In this document: piece after piece, positions 28,201 to 42,800 of the stretch
How the letters are laid out: each line of letters starts with the position of its first letter
How positions within the stretch are numbered: the stretch's first letter is position 1
Assembly (NCBI RefSeq): GCF_030848805.1
Contig: NC_092367.1
Location: 16,301,692 to 16,365,691, forward strand
DNA from: Temnothorax longispinosus
Lineage: Eukaryota > Arthropoda > Insecta > Hymenoptera > Formicidae
Direction: 5' to 3'
DNA: 64,000 nt
Made by a program: the position numbers and the translations under genes
Notes under the pieces: generated by a model
Seen by the model: the letters and a program-made list of their open reading frames with translations, nothing else
The model's database searches: none
What the model was told of the DNA's origin: nothing

Positions 28201-31200
28201 ATAATCTCCTCATATAACTCTGGAAAGAATAGAAAGATGCGGGGTTGTTTTGGATATGTTGGGCCGACAAGTTTGACGATATTGCCATATTTATCACGCA
28301 GCATCCGCATTAGTGTTGGAACATTCACATTATAGTATTCACCTGCATCGTTTATGCCAATAATTGATTTTTATGTAAATAAAAGATCAATGAAAAAATA
28401 TATTTAAATACTTAATTTACATTTGTTTCATAGATAACTAGATAACGGATCTAATTAAGATTATATTCTGTTAAGTCTTCCATTAAAAATAATGAATCCG
28501 ATATTGGAATAATTTTAGATAAATTAATAAGAATTAATAGACCAGTTATAAAATATAGATAAATATAAAGTGTAAATATATTTTGTTTTTATTTTTATTT
28601 CAATGTGTCAGAACCAAAAAAGTTTGCATATGTTAAATAACAACACACAAAAACTCTAAACATGTAAAGTAACTCGAATCTGTTTATCATCTATTATGAT
28701 TCTGTAGCGATTCTTACATTATTTCGAAGGATAGAATACAACTATTCTTGGTGAAATTTTAGATATAAATTTGAATTTGAATAGGAACGATTAACGGTAT
28801 TTTATCTTTTCATATATACATGGACGAAATAATTGTTATCTATAAAAGGCATAAATCTGAAGCTATTGCCAAGTAAAGGTAGTGCTTTTGGATCAGGAAT
28901 ATCCTTGGTCGGCCGTACGTATTGCCAGTTTGAATTGTCAGTGTTCGCTGTTTCAAATGTTTCCCTCGGATACACTCCCCACTTTGATCTTGCGCGACAT
29001 AGCGTTTTCGATGGCAAACGCACATCGTTAATTCCGTGAATAAAAAATCTGGTCCGTAGCATTCTTATCGCATTTCTTTAGACCTTCTACAACGTAATAT
29101 TGAACGATTTTTACAAGATTATTAACTCAAGTATACTTATTCAATATGTATAATTATACATATTGATATATATTATAGATTAATATCGGCGATTACGCAA
29201 ATATCCAAATGACTTTATTAACCGTCGTTAAGCTGGAAATTAATTAATTTCAAAAATTGAGGACACTATATATATTTGCAAGTAACAAGTTGGATTATTG
29301 ATATGATTCTAACTAAAACCGAGTTAATTACCATATTTATCATCAAATTGCACAATCTGGACTCTTTTCTGTCTCACATGCGATCAAGTCAATTATTGCA
29401 AGATCGCAAATTGTATAGTTTTAGCATTTTAGTCAGCCATCCGGTTTCCATGTTTCAACGCACGCCGCGGTACGCGCAAGAAATATTCGACATAACGGAA
29501 GCAATATTGCAATACATGTATAAACGAAATAAAAGATATCGAACGTGCGCGCCTTCGCTTGTCCGGCATCGCTCGTAAATTATCGTCTTGGTCCGTGCCG
29601 AGGTGGAGATCATCTCGGCAGATGGTCGGTATATCACGCTGGACCACAGCCATTGATGACTGCGACGACGACTATAACGACATCGGCGACTGTGTCGATC
29701 AAGAAGCGAGCGCATTTGCACCCAATGAATATTAATCGCGCGATATAATCTGTCACCGGCATTGCAATTAGCGCCGATAATGACAGCGTTTGGTCGCGGT
29801 GCGACGTCCGGTGTCACGACGAGTGCCAGCGAAGATGGATCTCCTGGGTTCCGATGCGCATCGTGGGGGGACTTTAAATCATCGGGATGTTAATACAACG
29901 TGAAAATAGCTATCTTAAAACGACAGGCCCGATGACTGTGCGAGTCGTATTGACTCCGAAGATGGATCGCGCAGCGGTGCACAGCGCTATCGGAGACCAG
30001 ATCTCGGAGATTACGAGTTTTTGCCGCAATACGGGAATGGTATTGATTTCAGGAAAAGTACCATCATTAATTTTTCCGTTCGATGATACGAGCTATTACT
30101 CATGCCGCACTGTATTAATTGCTCTATTGAATAATAAATTTTTAATCGACATAAGAAATTGAGCAATTGTGTGAATAACGGTTTGTGTGATTTTTTTTCG
30201 TAGGGGAAATGAAATATATGTGTGTACAAATCGTTTGACTGTTGCAAATAGGTAGTGCGAGAATAAGAATAAGCGCGTCGGGAAGCAATTACGATAAATA
30301 AATGAGGATGTGAATTGGAATTTCAGCTTTGGGGCTAATGGTCACTGGAATTCTCGTTCTCAGGCTGTTGGGGCAACGAATGCGCGAGCAAACGTCGCTG
30401 TAAAACATATATCCTTGTAACGCGTACACCATGAAGACAACTTGCATTACATTTAGTTTTTATCCTACCAGAATGAATAAGGATGACTTCAGATGTTTCG
30501 GAGACACCGCGATGTCTCGGATTCGGTCTGATTCACTGCAAGAAAAAGTTGTTGCACACATAATTATCTCCCTATCTTATTATCTTAACGACATTAATAT
30601 ATTATTTAAATTAAAATAGAACGGTAGGAGAGAAAGAGAGAAGATATAAAGTCGTCGGACCTGTATCTTTACGTTTCTAATGATTAACGATTTGGGTTTT
30701 AATGGGACACACGACTTTTATGCAATTAATGAACATGGAAAGAGATTAATAATATTAAGATTTGTGATGTGCATACACGGCACCGTAAATTCCGTGCGAC
30801 TGATGTTCATGGGAACGCGAGAGAACATCGTTTTACCTAATGACTCGATGTCACCGCGTATGCATTAAAATCCGTTTTCGTCTTCCCGTCTACCCTCCAG
30901 AACGAGGTGCGCCACAGTTTTCGCGCGACCGGTAATGCAAGTAATACTCCTCCGCGGCGCGGCGTCTGGAAAAATCGCGATAATTGATGGGGGGTCGTTA
31001 CGGAAAACCAAGGTTCGCAAGATAGGTGCACCCCTCGGTGAGCCTTTCCCAAGCTGTTGACTTGACTAATGTGCGCGCACGCCTGAATGCGACGGTCCAG
31101 AAAGATATACCTTTGACGCCATAATCCGTGAGACGAGGCACCATTAACACACTTGACTATCGCGTCGTGGCGATGTTTCTTCGACGTTGCGATAACAAAC

Positions 31201-34200
31201 GGGTCTCTAGGAAGAAATCGAACGGTCAGTTTCTTCTTCGTCGAGTTATTCACGTTTTGAGATTTGTTTGATTATCGAAATGTTTCTGGGTGTCTCGAGC
31301 GAAGTCAAATAGGATATTCACTCTAGACATTTCTACTCTGGAAGATTTTTACGGGTTAAGATAATCTCTAGCTACTGCGACGCGCTTTGTGAAATGCATG
31401 TCGCAGCGCTCTTGCCACCTTTTTAGAGAATTACACGTTTCCCGCGCGTTCTGTAGTACCTAGGTACCTAGGTACAGAATCGATAGAATCAAGGTGGAAG
31501 ACACCACGTTGGCCTCTTCGGGGCCAAGCGGTCGTGTCAAGCGTATACGGCTCTTGTACGGCTCTTTCCAAGGCCACGCGCGAGCCTGTTTTGCAACCAA
31601 TAAATAAGCGATTCCCGAGGATAACTTGTGCCACCAATGGCAGAAGAACGAGAAAGCAAGCGTGGCATTTGCATCGGTGCGCCACGGCGATAGAAGAAGT
31701 ACCGCAAGAAGCAATGTGCAGCGGTGCTGATTTCCCTCCGAAGAGAAAGGCAGATGGTCTCGTGGTACACGATCCGGCTTCTGCTTCAAATCCATTAGGC
31801 GTGTTTGCGAAAGGAAGCTTTTTACTCTGTTGATCTGATTGTAGAATACAAAAACTTTCGTTTTTATCTAATTGTATTTATCCTTGATCGTAGGTTTGTG
31901 TCAGAATTACCGAAAGATAAAATGTAAAATTTGTTTAGAAAAATTCCAAGTCCCAAATTTTAATGTACGTAACGTTCTTAATTAGGGAAAATTTTGGAAA
32001 TTCTTATGTTCAAAAGAAGTATTTTGTCATCATTATTATTTATTGGATATTCAAGCATTTTTTCTATATATTTAGATAAGAATTTTATTTGATATCTTCG
32101 CGGATGACAGTTTCCACATTTTTTTCCTTCAACGATAGTCGGCAAGGATTTTTTCCTACAACTCAGACTTCGTCGACTGACACTTCAATATTAATTTCAC
32201 GACCAATCAAACGAATGACACTGCAATCTCCTCGTGTGTCAATCTCAGCGACAGGTGTCAAGGCCAGTCGCGCGATATGCCGCGCCGCCCGGTAGCCGGA
32301 AGTTGCGCCTTCGACTGGTGCCTGCCGCTGCAACGGATGTTGAATGATAATGATTTGATGTAGTTACGTAGTTAGGATTCTTTCGTGACGCGTAATGCGT
32401 CAAAAGCCGGAATACGTCAGAGATGTTCGCAAATTGAAAACGCGATGCCCATCGCGAATCTCTGCCCATCTTGTCTATTCACGCGGATCGACAACGTTCG
32501 GCGTGGAGATTACCGTCGCCGCTTAATTCTTTCGTCAAAGTACCATCAAATCGATCCGACGGAAGTAATTCACGTCTACGATGGTAAAATCGCGCCTACC
32601 ATCGCGGTGAAAATTGGCTGAACTCGAGACACAACCCATCGGAACGCGTCAGGATTTCAACAAACCTTAAAGCTTTAAAAAATTGATCGGTTCGCTTATA
32701 ATTTCTCGGCGTTTCAATCATGCGTGTTTTTGCGCTGCGACTGCTGTCATCGATATAATCGATGATGTTATGCACGTGCGTAGTGCGCCACGTTTAGCAA
32801 TCATCGCAATCATCGCAGTAGGAAGCGCCCAGCTCGTTGGACGCTAAGCAAGTACTTGTTAAACTAATTTGCTGATTATCGCGGCGTGTCATCGAAGAAA
32901 CGCCGTGATGAAATCTGCCTCGCGATAGATGACATTTACACAGTTTCCTAACCAGGCATTACGTACTTCCATGATTTCAGGGATTATAATTACGGTAGAC
33001 GTAAAATAATTTGTATGTTATACGATCCTCGTTTTAAATAAAGTTTGAAATAACTTTGAAACATAAATACGCAAGCTTTTAATAGAAATTAGTAAGAAAT
33101 AACAGATTATTTTTGCAGATAAGTATACATTTGAGACACAATTTTGTAGAGACAAAAAAAGAGGCATTTATTGATTTCAGATATTAAATAATAGATTTGT
33201 TATAATTTATATATATATATATATATTTACGAGCACAGGTGTGCGCTTGGGGCAAAAGTGCGGCATACAAATTCACGTAATCGCAGTTAATTAATTCGCC
33301 AGACATATATACGGCGGTCCGTAATCAGTTATTTAAATACCGGTAGAGAAACACGCGATCGTCGCAAAAATACGAGGAAATACGCAGTGCGCAGGAGGTG
33401 CGTACCTAACTGCAAGCAATCAGGCTTATCGAAGTCCCGCGCGACCGTAAGCCGCGGCAATAGCTTTCGAGCGAGATGACACTATCTATCACCTGGCTCA
33501 TAGAGAACCGGACGCCGCTTCTAGTTTCGTGGATTCATCGTCGTCGTCGTCATCGTCGTCGTCTTACGCGGGTCAGAGTTCAATCGCGGCCGGGACTGTC
33601 GCTGATTCTTGCTTCGCCGGGGTGAGCTCGGCGATCGTTAATCAGCCGGTCGTTATCCAACGCTGAATCGCGCGCAGATCCCAGATCCCGTAGCCGGGAT
33701 GCCAACGGGAGTAAGTAAGCCGATCCTCGTACGTAAATCGAGAATCGAGCGGACGACCGCTCGACGGTGTTAATTATCGCCGGCTATAATAGATAAATGT
33801 AAATCGGTCCGGACATTGTTTCTTACGGTGCAAGTTCGGTTCGAGAGACTGGTACATTTTTTCTCGCAGGATTTTCGTTTTTCTCAAGGGAGTCGCCGAA
33901 GAGATAATTTGACGAATAATCGTCCAAGATCGTCCACCTCGAAAATTTCAGAATGGACAAGTTGTCATAAATCGCCAATAACTCCTTAAAAACGCAAATT
34001 ATTTTTTCAAAAATATTTATAATAGTCTAAGAAACAGTCTTATTTATATATATTACATGAATCATATGTACATATTGTATGTACACGAATGTCGTTCATT
34101 TCAATAATTCTTCAAGTGTATAAAAGAATTTAAAATTAGATATGAAAATTTTGTGCAAATTAAAAGAAATCGGTTTAATTTCGCGAATCTACAGACAAGC

Positions 34201-36828
34201 TCTGTAGATAAAGATCTAAAGAAAGCACATATTCTATATGTATCCTCAAAGTAAAATAAGTACTTCCGTTATTATGACGTCGACTACGGTCGCATAGAAC
34301 GAAAAGATACTATCGTTCGAATATCGACTTTCGTGCATCATCATCTGCAGGAATCTCGCGGGCGTCCTGATGCATTATTTATAAACGATCGACGGCCATT
34401 GCGGGGTAACTTTAGTACGGAGAATGTAAATTCGCGACGTCCAAACGGACTCCTTCGACGACGTTCAAACAGGTTCTGCGCATCGCTGCGCCACGCTGTA
34501 ATTAAATCCAATAGACCCTACTGCCGATTTATTGCGCTCTTTATCCAATAATGTACAGCACAAATTAGAAATTGCAAGCGTACACCTTGCGCCGAGCGTT
34601 ACGCGCCGCGCAAAATTGGAGGGTATGGAATTTTGTATTCGGCCCGTTCGGGGAGCATCAGTGCCGAAAATTAATTCGAAGAAGGCGTTTGCATAATCAA
34701 ATATGCAGTTAACCAAATTTGTGAGGACTCCATACGCTTCCAGACCGATATAAATACTTCTCGGTTAACATCTCCCTTACTAAAGCCGTGTTTAATTCAC
34801 GATCTCGAAGAAAAAGTATACTGCGTACACAGCACATGTATTTTTAATAAATGTTGCATAAATATTGCATAAAAATTTTCTTATTACACGCATATTTTAA
34901 TCATTACATAAATTGATTATTGATATGTTAACATTATAAGGCCCGGTTGCACCAACGTCGTATAATATTTAACTTTAGCTTAACTCATTCTTCGCTTCTT
35001 CAAGAGGACAGAAAGAGACGAAGAGTAAGTTAAGCTAAGGTTAAATATTATGCGATGTTGGCGCAACCGGGCCTTAAACAAATAAAAAATATCTTTCTCT
35101 CTTTTTTTTTCTCTTCAAATATAATACAATAATGGGTAACTCAATTTGGCGATCAGTTTAATTACTTATCGATTCTTCACACTGTTACAAAGTATCAAAC
35201 AACTAAAACACTTATTGTAACAAAGAAAGAGGATCAAGCTTTTGTCTCTAACAAATTGTTAATTACTTACATTAAATAATTGCCATTTTGACAATAAATG
35301 TTAATCGTCACGTTATTGTCGTCAAAAACCTCAAATAACATTGTTCAAGAATGTGAACGTTAATATTTAATTATTTTTTGTAAAGCGTTGCAGAAGAATA
35401 ACAATCTTTTCTTTATCAACTTAAAAATTATATGTTACATTACATTCGTGACGCGTTCATGTCGTGCAACTGCCGCTTCACAAATACGGTAATAAGCCTG
35501 TCATATGATTATGTGTACACTTTTCTCAGAGACACCTCGTTATGCTTTCCGAACCATGGTTAAAAAAAAAAGAGAAATTGTCCGATTTTGCAGAGCACTC
35601 CTCACGGAGTTCGTATTCGTGCAGACTCGCCGCGTTTCCCAGAGGTTCTCGAGATTTTCGATGTAAGCCGGATCCTCGTAATTTATTCAAATGTGGGCAA
35701 AACAGCGGGGCTGGCCGAGGGCGATATTTTGCTCGAAATTACAAGCTGTCTTGCGCATTCGAAATTGTTGGGTAAAATGGACGTGTGATTGCACGGAAAA
35801 AACTATAATAGTCGCCGTCGCCAAAGACACCTCAATTTTGAGTGTTTTCCTGAAAAACGCTCATTTGTAGAGTTTACGGTTCCCGTAGCTTCTTTTTTTA
35901 TATTGTATATATATGAAATTATATATTATACAATCCGCGATTATTTCTCTGTATCAAAGTATCTCGACGTGTTGATTAGAAATTATTTTATTAATTTTAT
36001 CAACAGCTTCATCAATGAAAAATTAGGTTTGATATAATCCGGTGATATAAAATATCTAATAAATTCTTTTAATATATTGACCAACTTATTTGCATCTTTT
36101 TTCATCGAATAAATTAATTTACATGTTAAATATTCATACATCGTCCACATATTTATGCAATAATCAATTTTGATGATCAGCGTAATGAATGTTATATATA
36201 AACGTCTGTTATAATTTGCACAGGTATTTTTTTAAACCGAGTTTATACGATAATTTTTATGTCCAGAGTGCAACGTTGCTGGATTTGTCAACAGCAACGG
36301 CCACGTGGAGAAAGTACCGTATGTCTTCTTACCACAGCAAGGGCAGATAATATATCCGCACGCGGAGATTCGTTTCGAAGGTAAGTTCGCAGCGTTGAAT
36401 AAAAATTAACAATGAAAATGGCACTTATTTTCGTTACGTAAGAATGGACTGAGATTTTCGCATGAAGCAAAACAGTCCTATATTAGCAAGAAAGATGAAT
36501 CGATCGCGATTGCTTTTTCTCAGGATAAAGAAATAGTATGCGGTGAGTTTACCGCACAGCCTTCATAAAAATTCACCCGGCGCGGCGCCTCTCCAACAAA
36601 ATTCCCATCGGCGTTTATTCCGCTCATTATCTCCTGCCTCGTTTCTTTTGCACGATCGCTTAACACGGACATAAATTATCTTCCGAAACTAGGTGTGACC
36701 ACTCCTGTATGCGGGATCGCCGGTGCCCAGCAATTGGGAAGGACGGGATGGTCCGAGTTGAGGAACCTCTCCAACGCCGAGCCGCCCTTCAGACTGTTCC
36801 GAGACGAGGGCAGAACGTTCCTTCAGGT

Positions 36829-36878
<50 letters not shown>

Positions 36879-39800
36879 TACCATGTCTCTCTGTCATTAC
36901 GCGAGTATAAGATCGCAATTAGCGTAAGTAGCAGCGGGCCGAATTGATCGGGAGAAATATTTACGCACCGCCGATTTGCCGCGAAAATTGCATGGTCATT
37001 CGATCATATTACCTTTACTCGAGAGATACAAAAACAAATCTTTGAAGCCGCAACTTTGTAGTTAAACGACACCGACGATGCTCTTGATTACCGTAATTAA
37101 CCCGCGCGGCGATGCCGAGGTAAACGAGGAAACACTTTTCTTGCATTATCGAACCGATATATAAATGCTAAATTGATCCAATTGCTATTTGCTTGTTTAT
37201 CTCTATATTTTTCCAATAATCAGCCCGTGGGACTGTGGCGTTTGATGTAATTGTTATTTATTGTTTGCCGTCTCTTTCTATGTGAAAGGCAAATGTTTCG
37301 TATTTTAGTAAATATATAACAAAGTTTGTCATATCGCAATTTATTACAATATTGCATGGTCAATTATCTCATCAATCAATCGATCGATCATTTCATCAAT
37401 CTGTCAATCATTTCAGTGGATCGGCGAAGCTGGACTGAAAGACGCAGCGGAAGGACGAGTCGTGACAGCCAAGCTTGTCTGTAGAGACGCATCACCGAAG
37501 TCAACATTCTCTGGGGTTTTTACACCTTGCGTAGCCTTCAGAGTGGCCGGTTCGTCATCAAAAAACAGTACGTACGATAAGAAAGAGATTACCATATTAT
37601 ATGTATATCTTGAACAAATTTTACAAGCCTCATAATTTTTAATTTATGAAACACTGCGAACGTGTATAACATTTTATAAATGTTTTGCTTCACCAATTTA
37701 CAATTCAGAGAATTTAGGACTAGAATATATATTGTATATAAAAATATACAGATTAAACAAATATATAAAATATATCTATTGAAATGCGAGAATAATAATA
37801 TATTTAAAGAAAATAAAAAAGAAGAACTTGCCTTTTAGAATATATTTATTATAAAATTAGATTAATTTCATTATTTTTATTACGTGTGTTACTTTTATTT
37901 CAACGAAATTTAATTTAATTAGGATGCTGATTTAATTTTACATGTGAATATGTGGAAATAGTAGGATTATCTACTAATGAGAACGTTCCAAAGAATGAGT
38001 ATCAGGCATCATAAAGAGATATACGATTCGTTAAACATATATATTTCTTTCTCGCAATAGGCGTACGAGAAGTAATGTTCTCGTCGACGTCCCAGGTGTC
38101 GCAAGGATTATCAGCTACGGAATACACCGCCATCGGTCTCTCCTCTGTAATCTTAGCCCTCATATACGTGGCCAGCGTATCGTTATATTTGCACAGCAGA
38201 AGGGCGAAGAGAAAATCCATCGAGGAAGCGAACATCACTCTCGACGGCGGTCGAGACGGCGGCGGATTGGTGAAGAGTAATCCGTTGTTGGCCGCTTCGA
38301 GACACTTCGAGAGCGACACTAATAGCGGACTCACCGAGAGCGATTTAGGCGAGGATCTTCCCGCGAGCGATAACGAGCAAGGCTTCGAAAATGTAAGTGC
38401 AGTATGAACTGTTACTTTTCAATCGATTGTTCAATTTTCCAGCAAACTTTTCTCTAAATTCAATTAAATAATTTTATCTAAAAGAGTTACTTCGCGCGCA
38501 TTATACATATTATACATAAATAGATTTATTCCTGGACGATTACCGAGAAATTTTGATTTGTCAGAAGCAGATTGTAGATATATTTGTTCTGTCGCGTAAT
38601 TAGACGAGTTTTACGTCATACCGAGGATGTTACGTAATTATTCAAATGCAAGGCGCCACGCAATGGAATTGCCCGGTTATCTCTTCGCGCGATTCGCGAG
38701 ATCTCTAGTGCGGAAAGCTATTCGTCTCTCTCTCCCGGGACCACCGCTCGCGTTTAATAATGCATCCAATTAGCGCATTGGTTTTGCGCTCCGTTAGTCC
38801 GTACCATTATAAGTAGGTGAGGTACATCCCACTTTTACGCCGTACACCGGTTGTTAGAATACCACGCACTGCGATTTCAGCGCGTTCTGCGAACTGCTTC
38901 CAGTCTCCACGTATAGCGCAATTCTTTTCTTTGCTGAAACCAGCGCGAGCGTAAGTCGCGTCGCTGCCAGAAGAAGTCAGGCCTTTGTACGATCTAGTCT
39001 CGTGCCGAAGAATCTCAGTGATAATATCGTTAATTAATAAATATTGATTAGAACCAGTAAGATTAAAGGGTCCAGCGCAAGAAAGAAGGTAATTTGTTTA
39101 TAATTCGTAATGTCCGGTTCGGATGTGCAACTTTGCGAATTATGGAATAATATCGCTCTCGAGTCTGCCGGTCAACGATGTCGCACGTTTCTTCAGCAGG
39201 TAACGTCCGCGATCGTTCATCCGCACTGCGTATATCTGGAGCAATCGGAAGGGCCCTTCCCCGCGGGTTCTATACTGGGCGAGAGACTACCGGAAGAGGA
39301 TGTACGGGTCGTGGAGACGGCTGACAATCCGCATCAGCAAGATGTACCGGTTCTTCCAGGTACTCAACGAAGGAAATTGTACTTCAATCCCGCGTACTTC
39401 GATCGACAGCTATTGCTGGTAAGTTGTTTAACGGGGCGGCGGAGGAGGGAGGGGAAAAATGTTGCTTATTTCCCATTCGCGCTAGTCATCCGCGAACGTT
39501 TTCGAAGTCTGGAATGCTTTTAATGGACGTACCCTCGACGTCTGTTCGATTCGTCTACCGTTCTTACACACTCGACCAGCGACAAGATAATTTGAAAACA
39601 GCCCGGCGTTTTCCTAGGCCCCACCTCCGGCTGCCATCGAGTTCCTGCTCAAAATCCGAGAAGTCATCTCCATCGCCAAGCACAAGATGGCCGCGAAGAG
39701 ATTTGTTCCTACCCTCATCGGTAAGTGCGTCCGGTATTCTTCGTCAGAAGAGAGATTATTATCAATTCCTCGAAATAAATAATGAGACAGAATGAACTTC

Positions 39801-42800
39801 ACGAAGCAAATAATACGAGAAAGAGATATATAATGTTTTTTGTAATTTGAAAGGCGTGGTAGTATATGAAGTAATAAATCAATATTTCTTCTCGTTCATG
39901 CGAGGAATAGAGAAATTGGTGAAAATCGTGAAAGTACAATTCAATTTTATTAAACCTCCGCGCATTTTCAATGTTCTTAGCGTGTTATATATCAGATTTC
40001 CAATTATTTTATTTCTTTGGTCTCGGGTACGCGATTTCGTGCGTTCAATAGAAAGCACGCGAAGCATTTTATAACGCGCGAAAGTAAAGTGACTTTCACT
40101 CGCTATAATTAGGAATAATTAATTTTTGCTTCGTCATCATCGGCGGGATAAATCTGACACGCAGGTATTCCGGAAGAGGAGAGCGGTTCCGAACGATGCG
40201 AATCGGCAAAATCGAGCAGGCATCAACAGAGAACGACCCCGAGCTCCGTCCATGGTGGCTCGGCCGCGAAATCGCGCAAATCCCAACGGTGTACCGGATG
40301 TCCCGGCTGCAGTGAGTCTCCTCGACAGCTTCCTGCTCTTCCTGTACCCGATCTACCCAGCCACGGTGAGAGTAAGGTGCGCGCCTGGTTAGAAGACGTA
40401 CGACCACCGCAGCGTCGCTGGAGAGACGCCGAGGACACGCGCAGGAATTTCCAGGAAAACGCTCGAACGTTTGCTAGAAATCTCGAGTACCTGAAGCAGC
40501 TGGCTAGACGCGATTTCGGCGATCCGGACGATCACGCGAATCTGATTGGCAAATCAGTGTCGTCGTGGAAAGATAACCCGCCGATGCTGAGGACCTTCCA
40601 GAATATCGCCGCTAGGAGCGAGATTTTGGAGAACGACGATCGTCACAGCGTGTCCAGACGGTCGACCAGGTCCATGTTCGAGGGAACCGAGTACGATCGT
40701 TACAACCGCGGTAAACGGGCGAACGGTAGACCGTTCCAATTCGCCGCCGGTGACGACGCGATAAACGCGAAAGTCCGCAAGGCCATCGAGAATTCTTTCA
40801 TCAAGCAGATGGAGGAGAACGCGGCCATGGAAAGCGAGACGAAGGAGAGCGTGAAAGACGACAGGAACAGCAAGAGTGAGGACGAGTCGGCGAAGACGGA
40901 GAGATCGTCCAGCAACACGGACAAATCGGAAAAGTCACGATCTCAACAATCGCAGAGCAATCCCGCGCCGAAGAGATCGAGAAAGTCGAAGGCGCCGTGC
41001 GTACCGCAGTCGAAGGAACTCCCGGATATGATCAATGAATTACCCGGCGCGAAGAACACCGCGAAGCGCATCATGGACGCCGTGATACGCGAGATGGTGG
41101 ACGTGAAGGCGTTAGATCATCATCACTCCGATCGTACTGCCGCGATCGGCGATTACGAGGTGGACAGTCTGGAGCGTTCCAAGTGCAGTCGGAAATCGTC
41201 GACGTCGCCAGACCAGTCATCGACGGATAATCAATCAAGCCCGGCCTTGTCTACGGCGTTGCCGATGGACGAGGAGCTAACGATGCAAAATGCCGTGATC
41301 AACACGCGAACCGGCGAGATGACGATGTCGAAGCTCAGTAATCAGATTCTTGCCGAGAGGAATCGCTACAACAGTCTGCCGGAGCTGATCAGCAGCCAGC
41401 GATCAGAGACGTACTCGCTGGTGAGCGAGGTCTACGTGAACGACGGCTACGCCAGTCCGGCCTGCAGCGATGACAGCGGCCCGGAGATCCAATACGAGCC
41501 GGAAAATCCGGGTCATTTGACCATCAAAGTCCAGGACTCACCGGAGAACTATGTGAAACTCGACGAGTCCGAGTACGAGCCGGACACGTTGGACCGAAAA
41601 CCGATGAAGCTGCGGATCAACGACGATATGCAGTACAATCGAGGGGAAATTGCCAACGAGATTTACGTGGATTCGTTGGAACGACCGGCTCAGATCCTTC
41701 TCAAGAGCAGGGGCAGTTTTCGCGATGAGAATTCCCCGCTGCAACGCGGCCACGGGAGTTTACGGGAGATCTACGAGGCGAGGATTAAGTCGAGTTTGAA
41801 GGACTCGCACTTGACGAACGGCCACGACGCCGAATGCCAAATTAATGGTGAGCCCGACGGTGTTCCCTCGTGGAAGAAGTGCAGGTACTTGACGCCGGAC
41901 AGCAGACAAGCGAAGAGACAACGACAGCCGCACAATCAGCCAGACGTGGTGCCGTTGCCGCCCACGGACGAGGAGATCTATCAGCGGCCGAAGCCACCGC
42001 GACGCGTCGAGGACGCAAGACTGCCGCCGTTATCTCCAAAAAACGCCTGGGACGGGAGTCCTGTCGAAGCGGGTGACCCTACGGCCAGCAACGGCGCTCC
42101 TGTCCCGAAAGCTGATGGATACTGTGTAGGGGACCAGACCTGTCTTTGTGCGTCGCAGACTCAAGTCGACGTCGCGACCAAGTACGAGGTTTACAACGAG
42201 GAGCATCGCGAAGACGTCGTTCCCTTAACGGGAACGATGTTCTTCAATGAGAGATTAGGCGAATGTACCGTGACGAACGGCTGCAGGGACTGCCCGTGCG
42301 AGACGCGGATCGAAATCGAAGTTCCTGGGGACAGGTGCAGGTTCTACGGGCATGTGGCTTCCTCCAAGGAGGAAGTCTCGGTGCGAGGAACGAAGGTAAC
42401 GCGAGAGAAACGGTCCGTCACGGGCTCCTCTCATCACAGGAGTTCCGCGAGGAGCTCCAGGACGCGATCGTGGAGCATCGACCATCGCCAGGAGGACGAG
42501 GACAAACTCCTCAACAACAGCAGAGCGCAGAACTGCTCCAGAACGAGACAGCTGATGAAGGATTTCTCGAAGAGCTGCGATTCCAGCTCGAACGTGCCGC
42601 CGTTGGTGGACAATCGGCGTGGTCACGTCAAGGTCGAGGACAGCGGCTACCTCAGCAGCACCGACAGCAACGGCTCGCACAAACGATTGCTGAAGCACGA
42701 GGTGAGCAGCGTGTCCGAGGAGACTGACGAGACCGAGTCGGTATGCGACGGCGCCAGCGAGAGCGGCGCCGAGAGCATCGGCACCGACAGCGTGTTCTTC

